A stretch of DNA of 64,000 nt from Rhodophyticola sp. CCM32 (GCF_004751985.1 NZ_CP038492.1:2914001-2978000); one strand, 5' to 3'. Counted from the stretch's first letter, positions 45,309 to 54,913 are shown. The notes: generated by a model not told the origin, from the sequence alone. Numbers and translations: made by a program.

Positions 45309-45451
45309 ACACACTTGCCCGGGGGAGACTGCGGACCCACAAAACCACGCCATCCGTCCGGCTTAGAGAGAAAACGTTCCATTCTGCACCATCGCTTATC
45401 AGCCATCACTTCCCGCATGACGCGCGCCGCCGCCCGTGCTACCTCCCCTTT

Positions 45452-47713
45452 ATGAGCCGCCTCCCCACAAAATCAGACATCCTCGCCTGGATTGCCGAGC
45501 ATCCCAGCCAGACCTCCAAACGCGATATCGCCAAGGCCTTTCACATCAAGGGCGCGGCACGGATCGACCTGAAACGTCTCCTGCGTGAGCTGGAGCAGGA
45601 GGGGCATCTGGAAAAGCGCCGCAAAACCTATCGCGACCCGGATAAACTGCCGCCGGTCTCGGTGCTGCAAATGCTGCCCCCCGATGATCTGGGCGATCTG
45701 TTCGCCAGACCGCTGGAATGGCATGGGGAGGGGCCGGAACCGCGCATCCTGTTCTCGGCCCGCGCAACCGATCCGGCGCTGGGGGCGGGGGACCGTATTC
45801 TCGCCCGTCTGCAAGAGACCCGTGGTGAAGACCACCAGTATATCGCCCGTCTGATCCGCCGGATCGGCACCAACCCCCGAAAGCTTCTGGGCATTTTCCG
45901 CAGCTCTGCCGAGGGCGGGCGCATCGTGCCGATCGCCAAGGGCAGCGACAGGGAATGGGTGGTCGCCGCGGATGCCACCCATGGCGCCAAAGACGGGGAG
46001 TTGGTGGAGGCGGAACAGGCGGGTCCGAAAACCCGCATGGGCCTGCCGCGCGCGCGTGTCACCGACCGGCTGGGCGACCCCGGTGCGCCGAAAGCCGTCA
46101 GCCTGATCGCGATCCATGAACATGGCATCCCAGACGCTTTCCCCGATCCGGTGATCGCAGAGGCAGACGCCGCCAAACCCGCAGACCTGTCGTCGGGTCG
46201 TGAGGATCTGCGCGACATGCCGCTGGTCACCATCGACCCAGGCGATGCCCGCGACCATGATGATGCCTGCTATGCCCATGCGGATGACGACCCGAAAAAC
46301 AAGGGCGGTTTTGTCATCTGGGTCGCCATTGCCGATGTGGCCCAATATGTTCGCCCCGGCTCTGCCCTCGACCGGGAGGCCCGGAAACGCGGCAATTCCA
46401 CCTATTTCCCCGACCGGGTTGTGCCGATGCTGCCCGACCGGCTGTCAGGTGATCTCTGCTCGCTTCATGAAGGGGTGCCGCGCGCCTGTATCGCCGCCCG
46501 CATGGTGATCGACGCCGAGGGCAACAAGCTTGGCCACAGCTTTCATCGCGGGCTGATGCGCTCTGCCGCCTCGCTGACTTATGAAGAGGTGCAACAGGCA
46601 CAGGATGGCGCGCCCAATGACAGATGTCAGCCGCTGCTGGAGCCGGTCATCGCGCCGCTTTATGCCGCTTACGGTGCCCTGAAACGCGCCCGGGCCACCC
46701 GGCAACCGCTGGAACTGGACCTGCCCGAACGCCGGATCATGCTCAGCGATGCGGGTCAGGTGACGTCCGTTGCGTTCAAAGACCGGCTGGACGCCCATAA
46801 GCTGATCGAGGAATTCATGGTGCTGGCCAATGTCGCCGCAGCCGAAACCCTGATCGCCAAACGCACGCCGCTTCTGTTTCGCGTCCATGAAGAGCCGGAC
46901 CCGCAGAGGCTGGAAAGCCTGCGCGAAACCGCCCAAAGCTCGGGCTTCAACCTTGCCAAGGGGCAGGTTCTGCAAACCCGCCATCTGAATGCGTTGCTAA
47001 GCGTCGCCGATGACACAGAGTTCAGCGAGCTGATCAACATCTCTACCCTGCGCTCCATGCAGCAGGCCTATTACAATGCAGAGAATTTCGGCCATTTCGG
47101 CCTGGCGTTGAAATCCTATGCTCATTTCACCTCGCCGATCCGGCGCTATGCGGATCTGATCGTGCATCGGGCGCTGGTCAGCGCCCATGGCTGGGGCCGT
47201 GACGGGTTGAGCTCGGAAGAGATTGACCGGTTTGACGACACGGCCAAACATATCTCGGATACCGAGCGCCGGTCGATGGTGGCGGAACGCGACACCAATG
47301 ACCGCTATCTTGCGGCCTATCTGTCAGATCGCGTGGGGGCAGAGTTTACCGGGCGCATCTCTGGCATTGCCCGTTTCGGGGCGTTTGTGAAACTGGCGGA
47401 AACCGGGGCTGACGGGCTGTTGCCCATGCGCGCCCTGGGGCGGGAATATTTCCACCATGATGCCGAGGCGCAAACCCTGATGGGGGCCGATACCGGGCTG
47501 ATCATCGGCATCGGTCAGGAGGTAACCGTGAAACTGGCCGAGGCTGTGCCCGTCACCGGCGGGCTGACGCTGGACCTGGTTTCCATAGATGGAGAGACCG
47601 TGCGCCACGGCCCTGCCAATGCGCGACGCGGCAAACCCCCACGGCGCAAAGCCGGCCAGTCCCGCGCCAAAGCGGCAAAAGGCAAAAAGAAAACCCTGCG
47701 CAAACGCCGCTGA
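45452..47713 (+). CDS. rnr: Ribonuclease R
   Basis: 3'-5' processive exoribonuclease for structured RNA, 753 residues. N-terminal winged-helix part (KSDILAWIAEHPSQTSKRDIAKAFHIKG), cold-shock-like segments, RNB catalytic domain with TIDPGDARDHDDACYA and FVIWVAIADVAQYVRPGSALDREARKRGNSTYFPDRVVPMLP, and HFTSPIRRYADLIVHRAL. C-terminal S1 domain EFTGRISGIARFGAFVKLAETGADGLLP and a basic tail (GKPPRRKAGQSRAKAAKGKKKTLRKRR). No clear Shine-Dalgarno before the ATG. Confidence 0.95.
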   Translation: MSRLPTKSDILAWIAEHPSQTSKRDIAKAFHIKGAARIDLKRLLRELEQEGHLEKRRKTYRDPDKLPPVSVLQMLPPDDLGDLFARPLEWHGEGPEPRILFSARATDPALGAGDRILARLQETRGEDHQYIARLIRRIGTNPRKLLGIFRSSAEGGRIVPIAKGSDREWVVAADATHGAKDGELVEAEQAGPKTRMGLPRARVTDRLGDPGAPKAVSLIAIHEHGIPDAFPDPVIAEADAAKPADLSSGREDLRDMPLVTIDPGDARDHDDACYAHADDDPKNKGGFVIWVAIADVAQYVRPGSALDREARKRGNSTYFPDRVVPMLPDRLSGDLCSLHEGVPRACIAARMVIDAEGNKLGHSFHRGLMRSAASLTYEEVQQAQDGAPNDRCQPLLEPVIAPLYAAYGALKRARATRQPLELDLPERRIMLSDAGQVTSVAFKDRLDAHKLIEEFMVLANVAAAETLIAKRTPLLFRVHEEPDPQRLESLRETAQSSGFNLAKGQVLQTRHLNALLSVADDTEFSELINISTLRSMQQAYYNAENFGHFGLALKSYAHFTSPIRRYADLIVHRALVSAHGWGRDGLSSEEIDRFDDTAKHISDTERRSMVAERDTNDRYLAAYLSDRVGAEFTGRISGIARFGAFVKLAETGADGLLPMRALGREYFHHDAEAQTLMGADTGLIIGIGQEVTVKLAEAVPVTGGLTLDLVSIDGETVRHGPANARRGKPPRRKAGQSRAKAAKGKKKTLRKRR

Positions 47714-47779
47714 TCAGGTTCGCGTTGGTGGCAATGGCGCAGGTATTTTCAGCGACGCCGGGCGGACCAATCGCAGAGG

Positions 47780-48820
47780 TTACTCCGCCATTTGCAGATC
47801 GACTTCCTGCTCTTCATTGATCATGGCCTGCAGCTTACGGCGAAACCGGAGTTGCCCGCCATCAATCGGCAAATCAATATGGGGTGAGCGTTTTTCGCGC
47901 ATTCCGATCTGCACCTCATTGAGAACAGCCCGATCTTCTTCGAATGCGTGCTGGACATCTTCACTCATCATCTTTGACAGGGCTTCATCGTCCGGCCGGA
48001 TATTGCGCAGCTGGAACCAGTAATAGCGCGTCTTGCCGTCTGTCGTCGGCGTCATGAAATTGTAGCTGTCCATCACGAAAGTCTTTTCGTGCAGCGGGCC
48101 GTCCGGCCCGCCTGTTCCGGCGGGTGTGAAAACAGCCTTTATCAACGCATGAGAAGGGTAGCGCACCTCGTAATGCTGAAGCCGGTCACAATTGCCCGAA
48201 AACTCGACGACTTTCTTGTAGAACGGGGCGGGCTCATGATCCATCATCCAGCGGTGAACAATGATGCCATCATCGGTCTTGGTGATCCGAAGTGGCGTGT
48301 CCTTGGTCGCATCTGCGGCAAAACTGCTTTCATGCACCCATGCGACATGGGTCGGATCAAGCAGATTGTCGCACATCAAAAGGTAATTGCAGTCCAGTTC
48401 CATGGCCGCGCCCCGATTGATCCCCCAGTTGGGATCATCGTAATTTTCGATCTCAAAAATGTCGTTCGGGTCAGCCAGTGCCGGATTGCCCATCCAAATC
48501 CAGACCAGCCCGTATTTTTCATGTAACGGAAAGGCATGAACCTTGGCATTGGAAGGGATGCGGCCCATGCCCGGGGCCCAGACACATTTTCCTGCGCAGT
48601 CAAATGTGAGCCCATGATAGCCGCATTCCAGCTGGTCATCCTTCAGACGGCCCTTGGACAGTGGCAACTTGCGATGGGGACACGCGTCTTCAAGGGCAAC
48701 CAATTCCCCATCCCGGGTACGAAACACGCAGATTTTTTCACCCAGGACGAGGATTTGTTGCAGTTCTCTGGTGATTTCATGATCCCAGGCCGCGACGTAC
48801 CAGGCATTTTTCAGAAACAT
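47780..48820 (-). CDS. Rieske aromatic ring oxygenase, vanillate O-demethylase oxygenase-like
   Basis: 346 residues, VanA-type. Rieske cluster residues in ACPHRKLPLSKG and ECGYHGLTFD (Cys-x-His ... Cys-x-x-His). The mononuclear-iron region is MCDNLLDPTHVAWVHESSF with Asn/Asp/His ligands. N-terminus FLKNAWYVAAWDHEITRE is typical of VanA/TsaM. It would demethylate or hydroxylate a methoxy- or sulfo-aromatic acid. No reductase (VanB) gene is nearby, so electrons must come from another locus. It lies downstream of a LysR gene on the same strand. Confidence 0.87.
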   Translation of the reverse strand: MFLKNAWYVAAWDHEITRELQQILVLGEKICVFRTRDGELVALEDACPHRKLPLSKGRLKDDQLECGYHGLTFDCAGKCVWAPGMGRIPSNAKVHAFPLHEKYGLVWIWMGNPALADPNDIFEIENYDDPNWGINRGAAMELDCNYLLMCDNLLDPTHVAWVHESSFAADATKDTPLRITKTDDGIIVHRWMMDHEPAPFYKKVVEFSGNCDRLQHYEVRYPSHALIKAVFTPAGTGGPDGPLHEKTFVMDSYNFMTPTTDGKTRYYWFQLRNIRPDDEALSKMMSEDVQHAFEEDRAVLNEVQIGMREKRSPHIDLPIDGGQLRFRRKLQAMINEEQEVDLQMAE

Positions 48821-48883
48821 GGGTGATATCCTCTGCTCCAGTTTCCCAAGGGTTTAGCGCAGTCTGCATTTTGGCGGGTGAGA

Positions 48884-48911
48884 AGAAAAATATATAAACA
48901 TTATTTTTTCT
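48884..48911. promoter_or_regulatory. AT-rich palindrome between LysR and oxygenase genes
   Basis: Arms AGAAAAATA (48884-48892) and TATTTTTTCT (48902-48911), imperfect, in a strongly AT-rich patch 65-90 bases upstream of the oxygenase ATG. It is a plausible binding site for the neighbouring LysR regulator or an upstream promoter element. Confidence 0.4.
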
Positions 48912-48914
48912 AAA

Positions 48915-49829
48915 CTATGTCTGACTCAGCCCGGCAGCCAGACCCTCCAGCCAGACAAGGAATTCTCTTGCGGCGGGTTGTTCAAGCGTATGCTCCCCCC
49001 AGCACACATAGTAAGGCTCAGGCATGGGGAGAGATTTCTCTGACAACCGGACCAGCCTTCCATGCATCAGGTCAAGCCTGGCGAATGAATGCTGGGCCAG
49101 CACAACGCCCTGACCTGCCGCCGCCGCTTCCAATGCAGAGCCGGAAAGCGAGTGAACCGAAACCGGGCGGTTGTCAGGCGGGTCTGTCTGATGATGCAAG
49201 AACCAATCGCGCCAACGCGGCACGTTTGGATAGTTTGGGCCCCAGTCAATCTCGAAATACGGCAGATCCCTTAACCCGTGCAAGGTCATTGCATGCGGAT
49301 GCCTGTCTGCGAATTCAGGTGAACAGACGGGAAAACATATATCCGTAAACAACTCCCGGAAATATGGGTATTGTCTGGCGACTGCGCCATATGTCAGGCG
49401 AAACATCTCCCCGATCATCAGACGGTCAGGCTCCGCATATGTTGACACAAGCCTGACAGGAACCTCTTTGGCGGATGTCTGAAATGTCTGAAGATGCGGG
49501 TTGAGCCATTTCAGAAGCAATGTTGGAAGCCCGGAAACCCTCAAATCCTTCCCGGTCTTCGCCTCTTCAATCAAGGTTTGGGCTTTTGCGAACCGATCAA
49601 ATCCGGAAGCAAGCAATTCGAAATAGGATCGCCCGACACTGGTCAGAACCGATTTGCGGCCATCTTTGAGAATGATCTGAACACCAACGTGATTTTCCAG
49701 TGCCTTAAGGTGTTGGCTGATGGCGCCCGGGGTCACATTCAATTCCTGCGCTGCACCCGCGATCGAACCCAAACGGCCAAACGCTTCAAATGCCTGTAAC
49801 GAGCGGAGAGGGGGCAAGTGCGACTTCAT
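48915..49829 (-). CDS. LysR-family transcriptional regulator (GcvA-like)
   Basis: 304 residues from the ATG at 49829. N-terminal winged helix: LPPLRSLQAFEAFGRLGSIAGAAQELNVTPGAISQHLKALENHVGVQI. C-terminal effector-binding domain with LFTDICFPVCSPEFADRHP, LHGLRDLPYFEIDWGPN and SGSALEAAAAGQGVVLAQHSFARLDL, as in GcvA/AmpR-like members. The frame is open further upstream but without coding character. Probably controls the Rieske oxygenase gene 94 bases downstream. Confidence 0.92.
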   Translation of the reverse strand: MKSHLPPLRSLQAFEAFGRLGSIAGAAQELNVTPGAISQHLKALENHVGVQIILKDGRKSVLTSVGRSYFELLASGFDRFAKAQTLIEEAKTGKDLRVSGLPTLLLKWLNPHLQTFQTSAKEVPVRLVSTYAEPDRLMIGEMFRLTYGAVARQYPYFRELFTDICFPVCSPEFADRHPHAMTLHGLRDLPYFEIDWGPNYPNVPRWRDWFLHHQTDPPDNRPVSVHSLSGSALEAAAAGQGVVLAQHSFARLDLMHGRLVRLSEKSLPMPEPYYVCWGEHTLEQPAAREFLVWLEGLAAGLSQT

Positions 49830-49984
49830 GGGCGTCCTTATGGGTCTGGCCAGCAACACCTTACCAAGGGCGGGCCTTGGAACAACAGAGGCCAATAGCA
49901 GCCTGTGATCCGCAAGATGAATGGCAATCTTCGGACAAACCCCGCAGGTCAGAACCGGCCCCTTTCCCATCACCTCAAGACCTG

Positions 49985-50156
49985 AACCACGGGACTGAAC
50001 TTCTGCACCACCCCGCATCACCCTCCTGCCCGGCGGCACCGCCGGGCCGCGCCCGAACCGCCCCCAAGGGGCGCGGGCGCTTCGCTTCCTGCCCCTCGGT
50101 TCGGGCGCGGCCCTCTGTGTAATGCATATGTGGTGCAGAATTTCAGTCCCGTGGTT
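49985..50156 (+). repeat. Family B GC-rich repeat, copy 2, with long inverted ends
   Basis: Core nearly identical to 37791-37935: GCCCGGCGGCACCGCCGGGC, then a GCCCGAACCG / CGGTTCGGGC hairpin. This copy is bounded by 26-bp inverted ends (49985-50010 and 50131-50156) with a single mismatch; each contains GGGACTGAA and TCTGCACCA. The whole can fold into a closed structure. It lies between the divergent LysR and transglycosylase genes. Confidence 0.85.
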
Positions 50157-50257
50157 TAAAACCTATCCCACACCCGGCAACTGCCCGCCCATGCCTCTGC
50201 ATTCCGCTTCTTGCCCCGGGCCAATCGCGTTATACTGCACCCGAGCAGAGCAATAAT

Positions 50258-51619
50258 ATGACAGGGGCAGCTATGCGTGGGGCATGGGCCGGATTCGGTA
50301 TTCTTTTCAGCATGTGGTCAGCCGCGTCTCTGGCACTGCCCCCGGATGTCTCGCAACGCCCGGCTCAGCGCCCGGCGTCTTTGCCGGTCACCGTTTCCAC
50401 ACAGCAGGCGGATCTGGCCAGCCGTGCATCCCTGCGCCCGGTTGCGCGCAGCCTTACCTCGCCTGTACAGCAGATATCTCTGGCTCAGGACACCGCTGAT
50501 GATGCCGGGTTTCGGCAGTGGATTCAGGCGTTTCAGCCCCGCGCCCGTGCGGCTGGCATCACGCAAGCCACCCTGGATCGCGCCTTTCGCGATGTTCACC
50601 TGAACAGCACTGTTATCGAGCGGGACCGAAACCAGTCAGAATTCTCCCGCGCCCTTTGGGACTATCTGGATACCGCCGTTTCCGACACACGGGTGCGCAA
50701 CGGGCGCAACGCATTGACGCAATACCAGCAGATACTGCAACAGGTGGAACGCAGATATCAGGTGGAGGCCGAGGTGGTCGCCGCGATCTGGGGGCTGGAA
50801 AGCGCCTATGGGAATATCCGCGGCGATACCAACATCATAGAGGCCATGGCCACCCTGGCCTATGAAGGCCGCAGGCAGGCGTTTTTCGAGGCGCAATTGC
50901 TGGATGCATTACAAATTCTGCAATCCGGCGATGTGCAGCCGGAACAGATGACCGGGTCCTGGGCGGGTGCGATGGGCCATACGCAATTCATGCCCAACAG
51001 CTATCTGGAATATGCGGTGGATCTGACCGGCGATGGTCGGCGCGACATCTGGTCGGACAACCCGGCGGATGCTCTGGCCTCGACCGCGAATTATCTGCGC
51101 AGCTTCGGCTGGACCCAAGGCCAGCCCTGGGGGATGGAGGTGACCCTGCCGCGCGGCTTCGACTATGCCCAAAGCGGGGAGCGGATCAAACGCAATGCGC
51201 GCCACTGGAATGACATGGGCGTGCGCCTGAGCGATGGCCGCCCGCTGCCCGATCATGGCCCCTCTTCGATCCTGCTGCCTGCGGGGGCCGAGGGGGTGGC
51301 CCTGGTCATCTTCAACAATTTCCACGTGATCGAACGCTATAACACCGCTGATGCCTATGTGATTGCCGTGGGCCATTTGTCAGACCGGATCACCGGCGGC
51401 CCCGGCTTTCGCGCCAATTGGCCCCGGGACGACCGGGCGCTTAGTTTCGGGGAACGCGAAGAGCTTCAGCGCCGTCTGACGCGGGCCGGTTTTACGACCA
51501 ACGGGATCGACGGCATTGTCGGCCCCGAAACGATTGAGGCGGTGCGCCGCTATCAGGCCTCGATCGGCGCAATACCCGATGGCTACGCCTCGCTGCGGAT
51601 ATTGCAGCAATTGCGGTGA
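50258..51619 (+). CDS. Lytic murein transglycosylase (MltB family) with peptidoglycan-binding domain
   Basis: 453 residues. Signal peptide (GFGILFSMWSAASLALP), low-complexity linker, then SLT_2 domain from FRQWIQAFQPRARAAGITQATLDRAF. The catalytic Glu is in IWGLESAYGNIRGD; family blocks AGAMGHTQFMPNSYLEYAVDLTGDGRRDIW and DALASTANYLRSFGW follow. A C-terminal PG-binding domain (LQRRLTRAGFTTNGIDGIVGPETIEAVRRYQASIG) ends the protein. Cleaves peptidoglycan glycan strands in the periplasm. A paralogue with a frameshift is at 59765. Confidence 0.95.
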   Translation: MTGAAMRGAWAGFGILFSMWSAASLALPPDVSQRPAQRPASLPVTVSTQQADLASRASLRPVARSLTSPVQQISLAQDTADDAGFRQWIQAFQPRARAAGITQATLDRAFRDVHLNSTVIERDRNQSEFSRALWDYLDTAVSDTRVRNGRNALTQYQQILQQVERRYQVEAEVVAAIWGLESAYGNIRGDTNIIEAMATLAYEGRRQAFFEAQLLDALQILQSGDVQPEQMTGSWAGAMGHTQFMPNSYLEYAVDLTGDGRRDIWSDNPADALASTANYLRSFGWTQGQPWGMEVTLPRGFDYAQSGERIKRNARHWNDMGVRLSDGRPLPDHGPSSILLPAGAEGVALVIFNNFHVIERYNTADAYVIAVGHLSDRITGGPGFRANWPRDDRALSFGEREELQRRLTRAGFTTNGIDGIVGPETIEAVRRYQASIGAIPDGYASLRILQQLR

Positions 51620-51641
51620 ATGGCGGGAAAGGAACAGCCGG

Positions 51642-52097
51642 ATGACACGCGGGTTTCAGGTGCGTGGCCTGGGGGAAATTGCCATTCGCTGCAACGATCT
51701 GGCCCCGATGGTCGCGTTCTACGAAGAGATTCTGGGGCTGGAAAGAATGACCGGCGGCACCCGCGACAGGATTGTCTTTTTCCGCATTGCCGAGGGGTTT
51801 GGCGGCCACACCGCCGTGCTGGCCCTGTTCGACAAGGCCCTGAGCCGGAATCCCGGGCCTCACCCGACGGAACCGGACAGGCCGGAAACCGGCGCAAAAT
51901 CCTCGCTGCACCATATCGCACTCTCCCTGCCCTTTGCCGAGCAGGAGGCGGTGATGGCCTGGTATGAGGCCAAAGGCCTGAATTACCGGGTGGAGCTGTT
52001 TGACTGGACCGGCTGGCGCGGGGTGTTCACCGAAGACCCCGAAGGCAATACGGTCGAACTGGTGGCAAAAGACCCGGATTGGTCGGGCCCGTCGTAA
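51642..52097 (+). CDS. VOC-family protein (glyoxalase/dioxygenase fold)
   Basis: 151 residues, two beta-alpha-beta-beta-beta units: LGEIAIRCNDLAPMVAFYEEILGLERM and SLHHIALSLPFAEQEAVMAWYEAKGLNYRV, ending GVFTEDPEGNTVELVA. The His in the second unit (LHHIA) and the Glu near the end are likely metal ligands. The ATG at 51642 has AAGGA. The reaction cannot be assigned from sequence. Confidence 0.88.
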   Translation: MTRGFQVRGLGEIAIRCNDLAPMVAFYEEILGLERMTGGTRDRIVFFRIAEGFGGHTAVLALFDKALSRNPGPHPTEPDRPETGAKSSLHHIALSLPFAEQEAVMAWYEAKGLNYRVELFDWTGWRGVFTEDPEGNTVELVAKDPDWSGPS

Positions 52098-52119
52098 CAC
52101 CAGTCCTGACCCGCGGATA

Positions 52120-52980
52120 TCAGATGGCGGTTTTGCGGCTTTCCTCCAGATAGATCTCCCGCAGGCGGGCTGCCACCGGGCCGGGGGTGCCGGTGCCGAT
52201 TGGCGCGTCATCCATTTCGACCACGGGCATCACAAAACTGCTGGCCGAGGTGACAAATGCCTCATCCGCCGCTTTCGCCTCCTCCACCGTGAAGGCGCGT
52301 TCTTCCACCTTCATCTGCGCCTCGCGGGCAAAGCGCAACACGGCGGCGCGGGTGATCCCGTGCAGGATATCATGGCTCAACTGCCGGGTGATGATGGTGT
52401 TGCCCTTGACGATATAGGCATTGTTCGAGGTGCCCTCGGTCACCGCGCCATCTTCGACCATCCAGGCATCATCGGCGCCTGCCGCCTTGGCCATCATCTT
52501 GCCCATCGAGGGGTAGAGAAGCTGCACCGTCTTGATGTCGCGCCGGCCCCAGCGCTGATCTTCGATCGAGATCACCTTGATCCCGGTTTTCGCAGCCGGG
52601 CTGTCGGCCAGGCCGGGTTTGTTCTGGGTGAACAGCACGATGGTCGGCGGCGTGTCCGGATCGGGAAAGGCGAAATCCCTGTCGGCGGCGGCACCCCGGG
52701 TGATCTGCAGATAGACCAGCCCATCGGTGATGTCATTGCGGGCCACCAACTCGCGGTTGATCTCCAGCAATGTCTCCATCGTGACCGGCGTGTTCATGTC
52801 CAGCTCGCTCAACGAGCGTTGCAGCCGTGTCGCGTGCCCGTCAAAGTCGATCAGCTTGCCATCCAGCACGCTGGTCACTTCATAGACGCCATCTGCAAAC
52901 AGAAACCCCCGGTCAAAGATGGATATGGTGGCCTGTTCGTCGGGCAGGTATGTGCCGTTCACATAGACAATACGGGACAT
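52120..52980 (-). CDS. dat: Class IV aminotransferase, D-amino-acid transaminase type
   Basis: 286 residues, fold-type IV PLP enzyme. N-terminus YVNGTYLPDEQATISIFDRGFLFADGVYEV is shared with D-alanine transaminase. PLP Lys150 is in RWGRRDIKTVQLL; EDGAVTEGTSNNAYIV contains the catalytic-side Glu and phosphate-binding loop, and ITRAAVLRFA follows. Exchanges amino groups between D-alanine and 2-oxoglutarate to give D-glutamate. Start 52980 with GGAAG upstream. Nearby dgcN-dgcA would consume D-glutamate, which fits the D-type rather than BCAT call. Confidence 0.88.
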   Translation of the reverse strand: MSRIVYVNGTYLPDEQATISIFDRGFLFADGVYEVTSVLDGKLIDFDGHATRLQRSLSELDMNTPVTMETLLEINRELVARNDITDGLVYLQITRGAAADRDFAFPDPDTPPTIVLFTQNKPGLADSPAAKTGIKVISIEDQRWGRRDIKTVQLLYPSMGKMMAKAAGADDAWMVEDGAVTEGTSNNAYIVKGNTIITRQLSHDILHGITRAAVLRFAREAQMKVEERAFTVEEAKAADEAFVTSASSFVMPVVEMDDAPIGTGTPGPVAARLREIYLEESRKTAI

Positions 52981-53044
52981 GTGCAATCTTCCTTTTCCTG
53001 TCCCGCACAGCTGCGCTGGCAGGGGTGTTTCTGTCAAGCCAATG

Positions 53045-53838
53045 TCAGAGGTCAAGCACCCGGTGAATGCCATAATTCAGGCGTGTGGCGGAAAAGCTGT
53101 GACCGCCGGGGAAAGTGCAGAAATCAAGCAGCTGACCGGCGGGGTTTTGTGACTGGCGGCAGGTCATGTTGCCCGGCGCGGTGACGGTTCCCGTCTCGGT
53201 AAACCGCCCATGATCCGCGTAAAGCGCAAGCGCGGTCAGCACATCGCCCTGTCTGGTCTGCGCGATCGGGCGGCCGCCAAGCGGCACCACCCCGTCCTCG
53301 GTGCCATGGATATGCACCAGACTGGCGGGCGGTGTGGGGCAGTTGTCAGGAACAGGTGCCCAGAATGTGCCTGACATCGGCACAAAACCCGCAAAGCTTT
53401 CGGACATGCCGCAGGCCAGGGTCCAGGTCATCATCCCCCTGCGGAAAAGCCGGTGGAGACCAGGCGGTCGCGATCAAGCGGGATTTGCCGGGCCACATCC
53501 TCCAGCACGGCGGCAACATAGCTGTATTCCGCCGCTTCGCTCTGGCCCGGATTGGCCGGGCGATGGGCCAGGTTCCAGTCATCACCGGCGGATTTCAGGG
53601 CGATGATGGCCATTCCCAGATCATCGGCCAGCGCCCTGAGCGAGGGGTTGCGCATCGCGTTTGCGGCACTGCCGCGATAGCCATGGGCATAGACAATTGC
53701 GCCCATCGGCGTGGCCCCCAGCCCATCGGGCACATAAAGCCGATAGCTACGGTCCCCGATCACGCAATCAGTGTCGGATCCACAGGCCAGGGCGGGGCTG
53801 GCGGCAAGAAAGGTCAGAAGCAAAGCAAGAAAGCGCAT
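53045..53838 (-). pseudogene. PHB-depolymerase-like esterase (LpqC family), split by a frameshift
   Basis: An exported esterase of about 264 residues in two frames. Part 1 (53838-53431) has a signal peptide (FLALLLTFLAASPALA), YRLYVPDGLGATPMGAIVYAHGYRGSA and the nucleophile elbow TGFSAGG, then hits a stop. Part 2 (53434-53045) resumes exactly as MMTWTLACGMSESFAGFVPMSG with HIHGTEDGVVPLGG and the catalytic His in FPGGHSFSATR. At the join there is a run of five G where six would keep the frame. The two parts overlap as ATGA. Either a real inactivating deletion or a homopolymer error. Confidence 0.82.
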
Positions 53839-53950
53839 GGCAAGAATATCCTTTGGGTGTTCCGGCGCAATCCTGATGCGCTGGCTCTCGGATTGCACCG
53901 CACAGTCGCGTGAGGTCATCCGCGCGCGTGAGGTCATCCGCGTGAGGTCA

Positions 53951-54913
53951 TCACCCCCAAAGCTCGGGCCGGGCCGGGGCAATCGTGCTGCCGGTGAAGA
54001 CCAGCGGCGTGTCACGGTCTTCGGCCAGCAAAAGCGGCCCGTCCAGATCGACCAGATCGACGCCCTGTGCCACCAGCATCGCCGGGGCCATCGCAAGGGA
54101 TGATCCGACCATGCAGCCCACCATGATCCTGTAGCCCTTGGCCTCGGCCGCCTGTCGCAGGGCCAGCGCCTCGGTCAGGCCGCCGGTCTTGTCCAGCTTG
54201 ATATTGGCCATATCGTATTTGCCCGCCAGACCCGGCAGGCTGGCCCGGTCATGGCAGGCTTCATCGGCGCAGACGGGCAGCGGCCGCTCAATCTCCTGTA
54301 GAAGATCATCCGCCCCGGCGGGCAGGGGTTGTTCCACCATCTCGACCCCCAGCCGCAACAGATGCGGGGCCAGATCGGTATAGACCTCTGCGCTCCACCC
54401 CTCATTGGCGTCGACGATGATGCGCGATTTGGGGGCACCCCGGCGCACGGCCTCCAGCCGGGGCATGTCTTCCGGAGTGCCGAGTTTGATTTTCAGCAGG
54501 GGCCGGGCGCTGTGTTTCGCCGCAGCGGCTTCCATGTTTTCGGCTGTGTCGAGCGACAGGGTAAAGGCCGTGGTCTGGGCCTTTGGCCGGGGCTGGCCGG
54601 CAAGCTGCCAGACCGGCACACCGGTCTGTTTCGCCTGCCAGTCCCACAAGGCGCAGTCAACGGCATTCCGTGCGGCCCCCGCAGGCAGGGCATCCTGCAA
54701 ATCCTGGCGCGAGATATCCGGCGGCAGGTCTTCGATCTGGGCCGTCACAGTTTCCGGCGTTTCGCCATAACGCGCATACGGCAAACATTCCCCCTGACCG
54801 ATGATCCCGTCGCGGATCACCCGCGCGGTCAGCACCTGCGCCTCGCTTCGCGACCCGCGCGCGATGGTGAAAACCTCGGCCAGGCGTAACCTGTCGGGCG
54901 TAACCGAAATCAC
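53951..54913 (-). CDS. dgcA: Enolase-superfamily epimerase DgcA (N-acetyl-D-glutamate racemase / Ala-Glu epimerase-like)
   Basis: 320 residues. Catalytic Lys pair in PLLKIKLG, metal ligands Asp in IIVDANEGWS, Glu in EMVEQPLP and Asp in ADEACHDRASL, and the opposite-face Lys in NIKLDKTGG: the muconate-lactonizing/dipeptide-epimerase subgroup. Start overlaps the dgcN stop by ATGA. In the described DgcN-DgcA pathway this enzyme converts N-acetyl-D-glutamate to N-acetyl-L-glutamate. That role is assigned mainly from the partnership with the DUF1611 gene. Confidence 0.85.
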   Translation of the reverse strand: MISVTPDRLRLAEVFTIARGSRSEAQVLTARVIRDGIIGQGECLPYARYGETPETVTAQIEDLPPDISRQDLQDALPAGAARNAVDCALWDWQAKQTGVPVWQLAGQPRPKAQTTAFTLSLDTAENMEAAAAKHSARPLLKIKLGTPEDMPRLEAVRRGAPKSRIIVDANEGWSAEVYTDLAPHLLRLGVEMVEQPLPAGADDLLQEIERPLPVCADEACHDRASLPGLAGKYDMANIKLDKTGGLTEALALRQAAEAKGYRIMVGCMVGSSLAMAPAMLVAQGVDLVDLDGPLLLAEDRDTPLVFTGSTIAPARPELWG

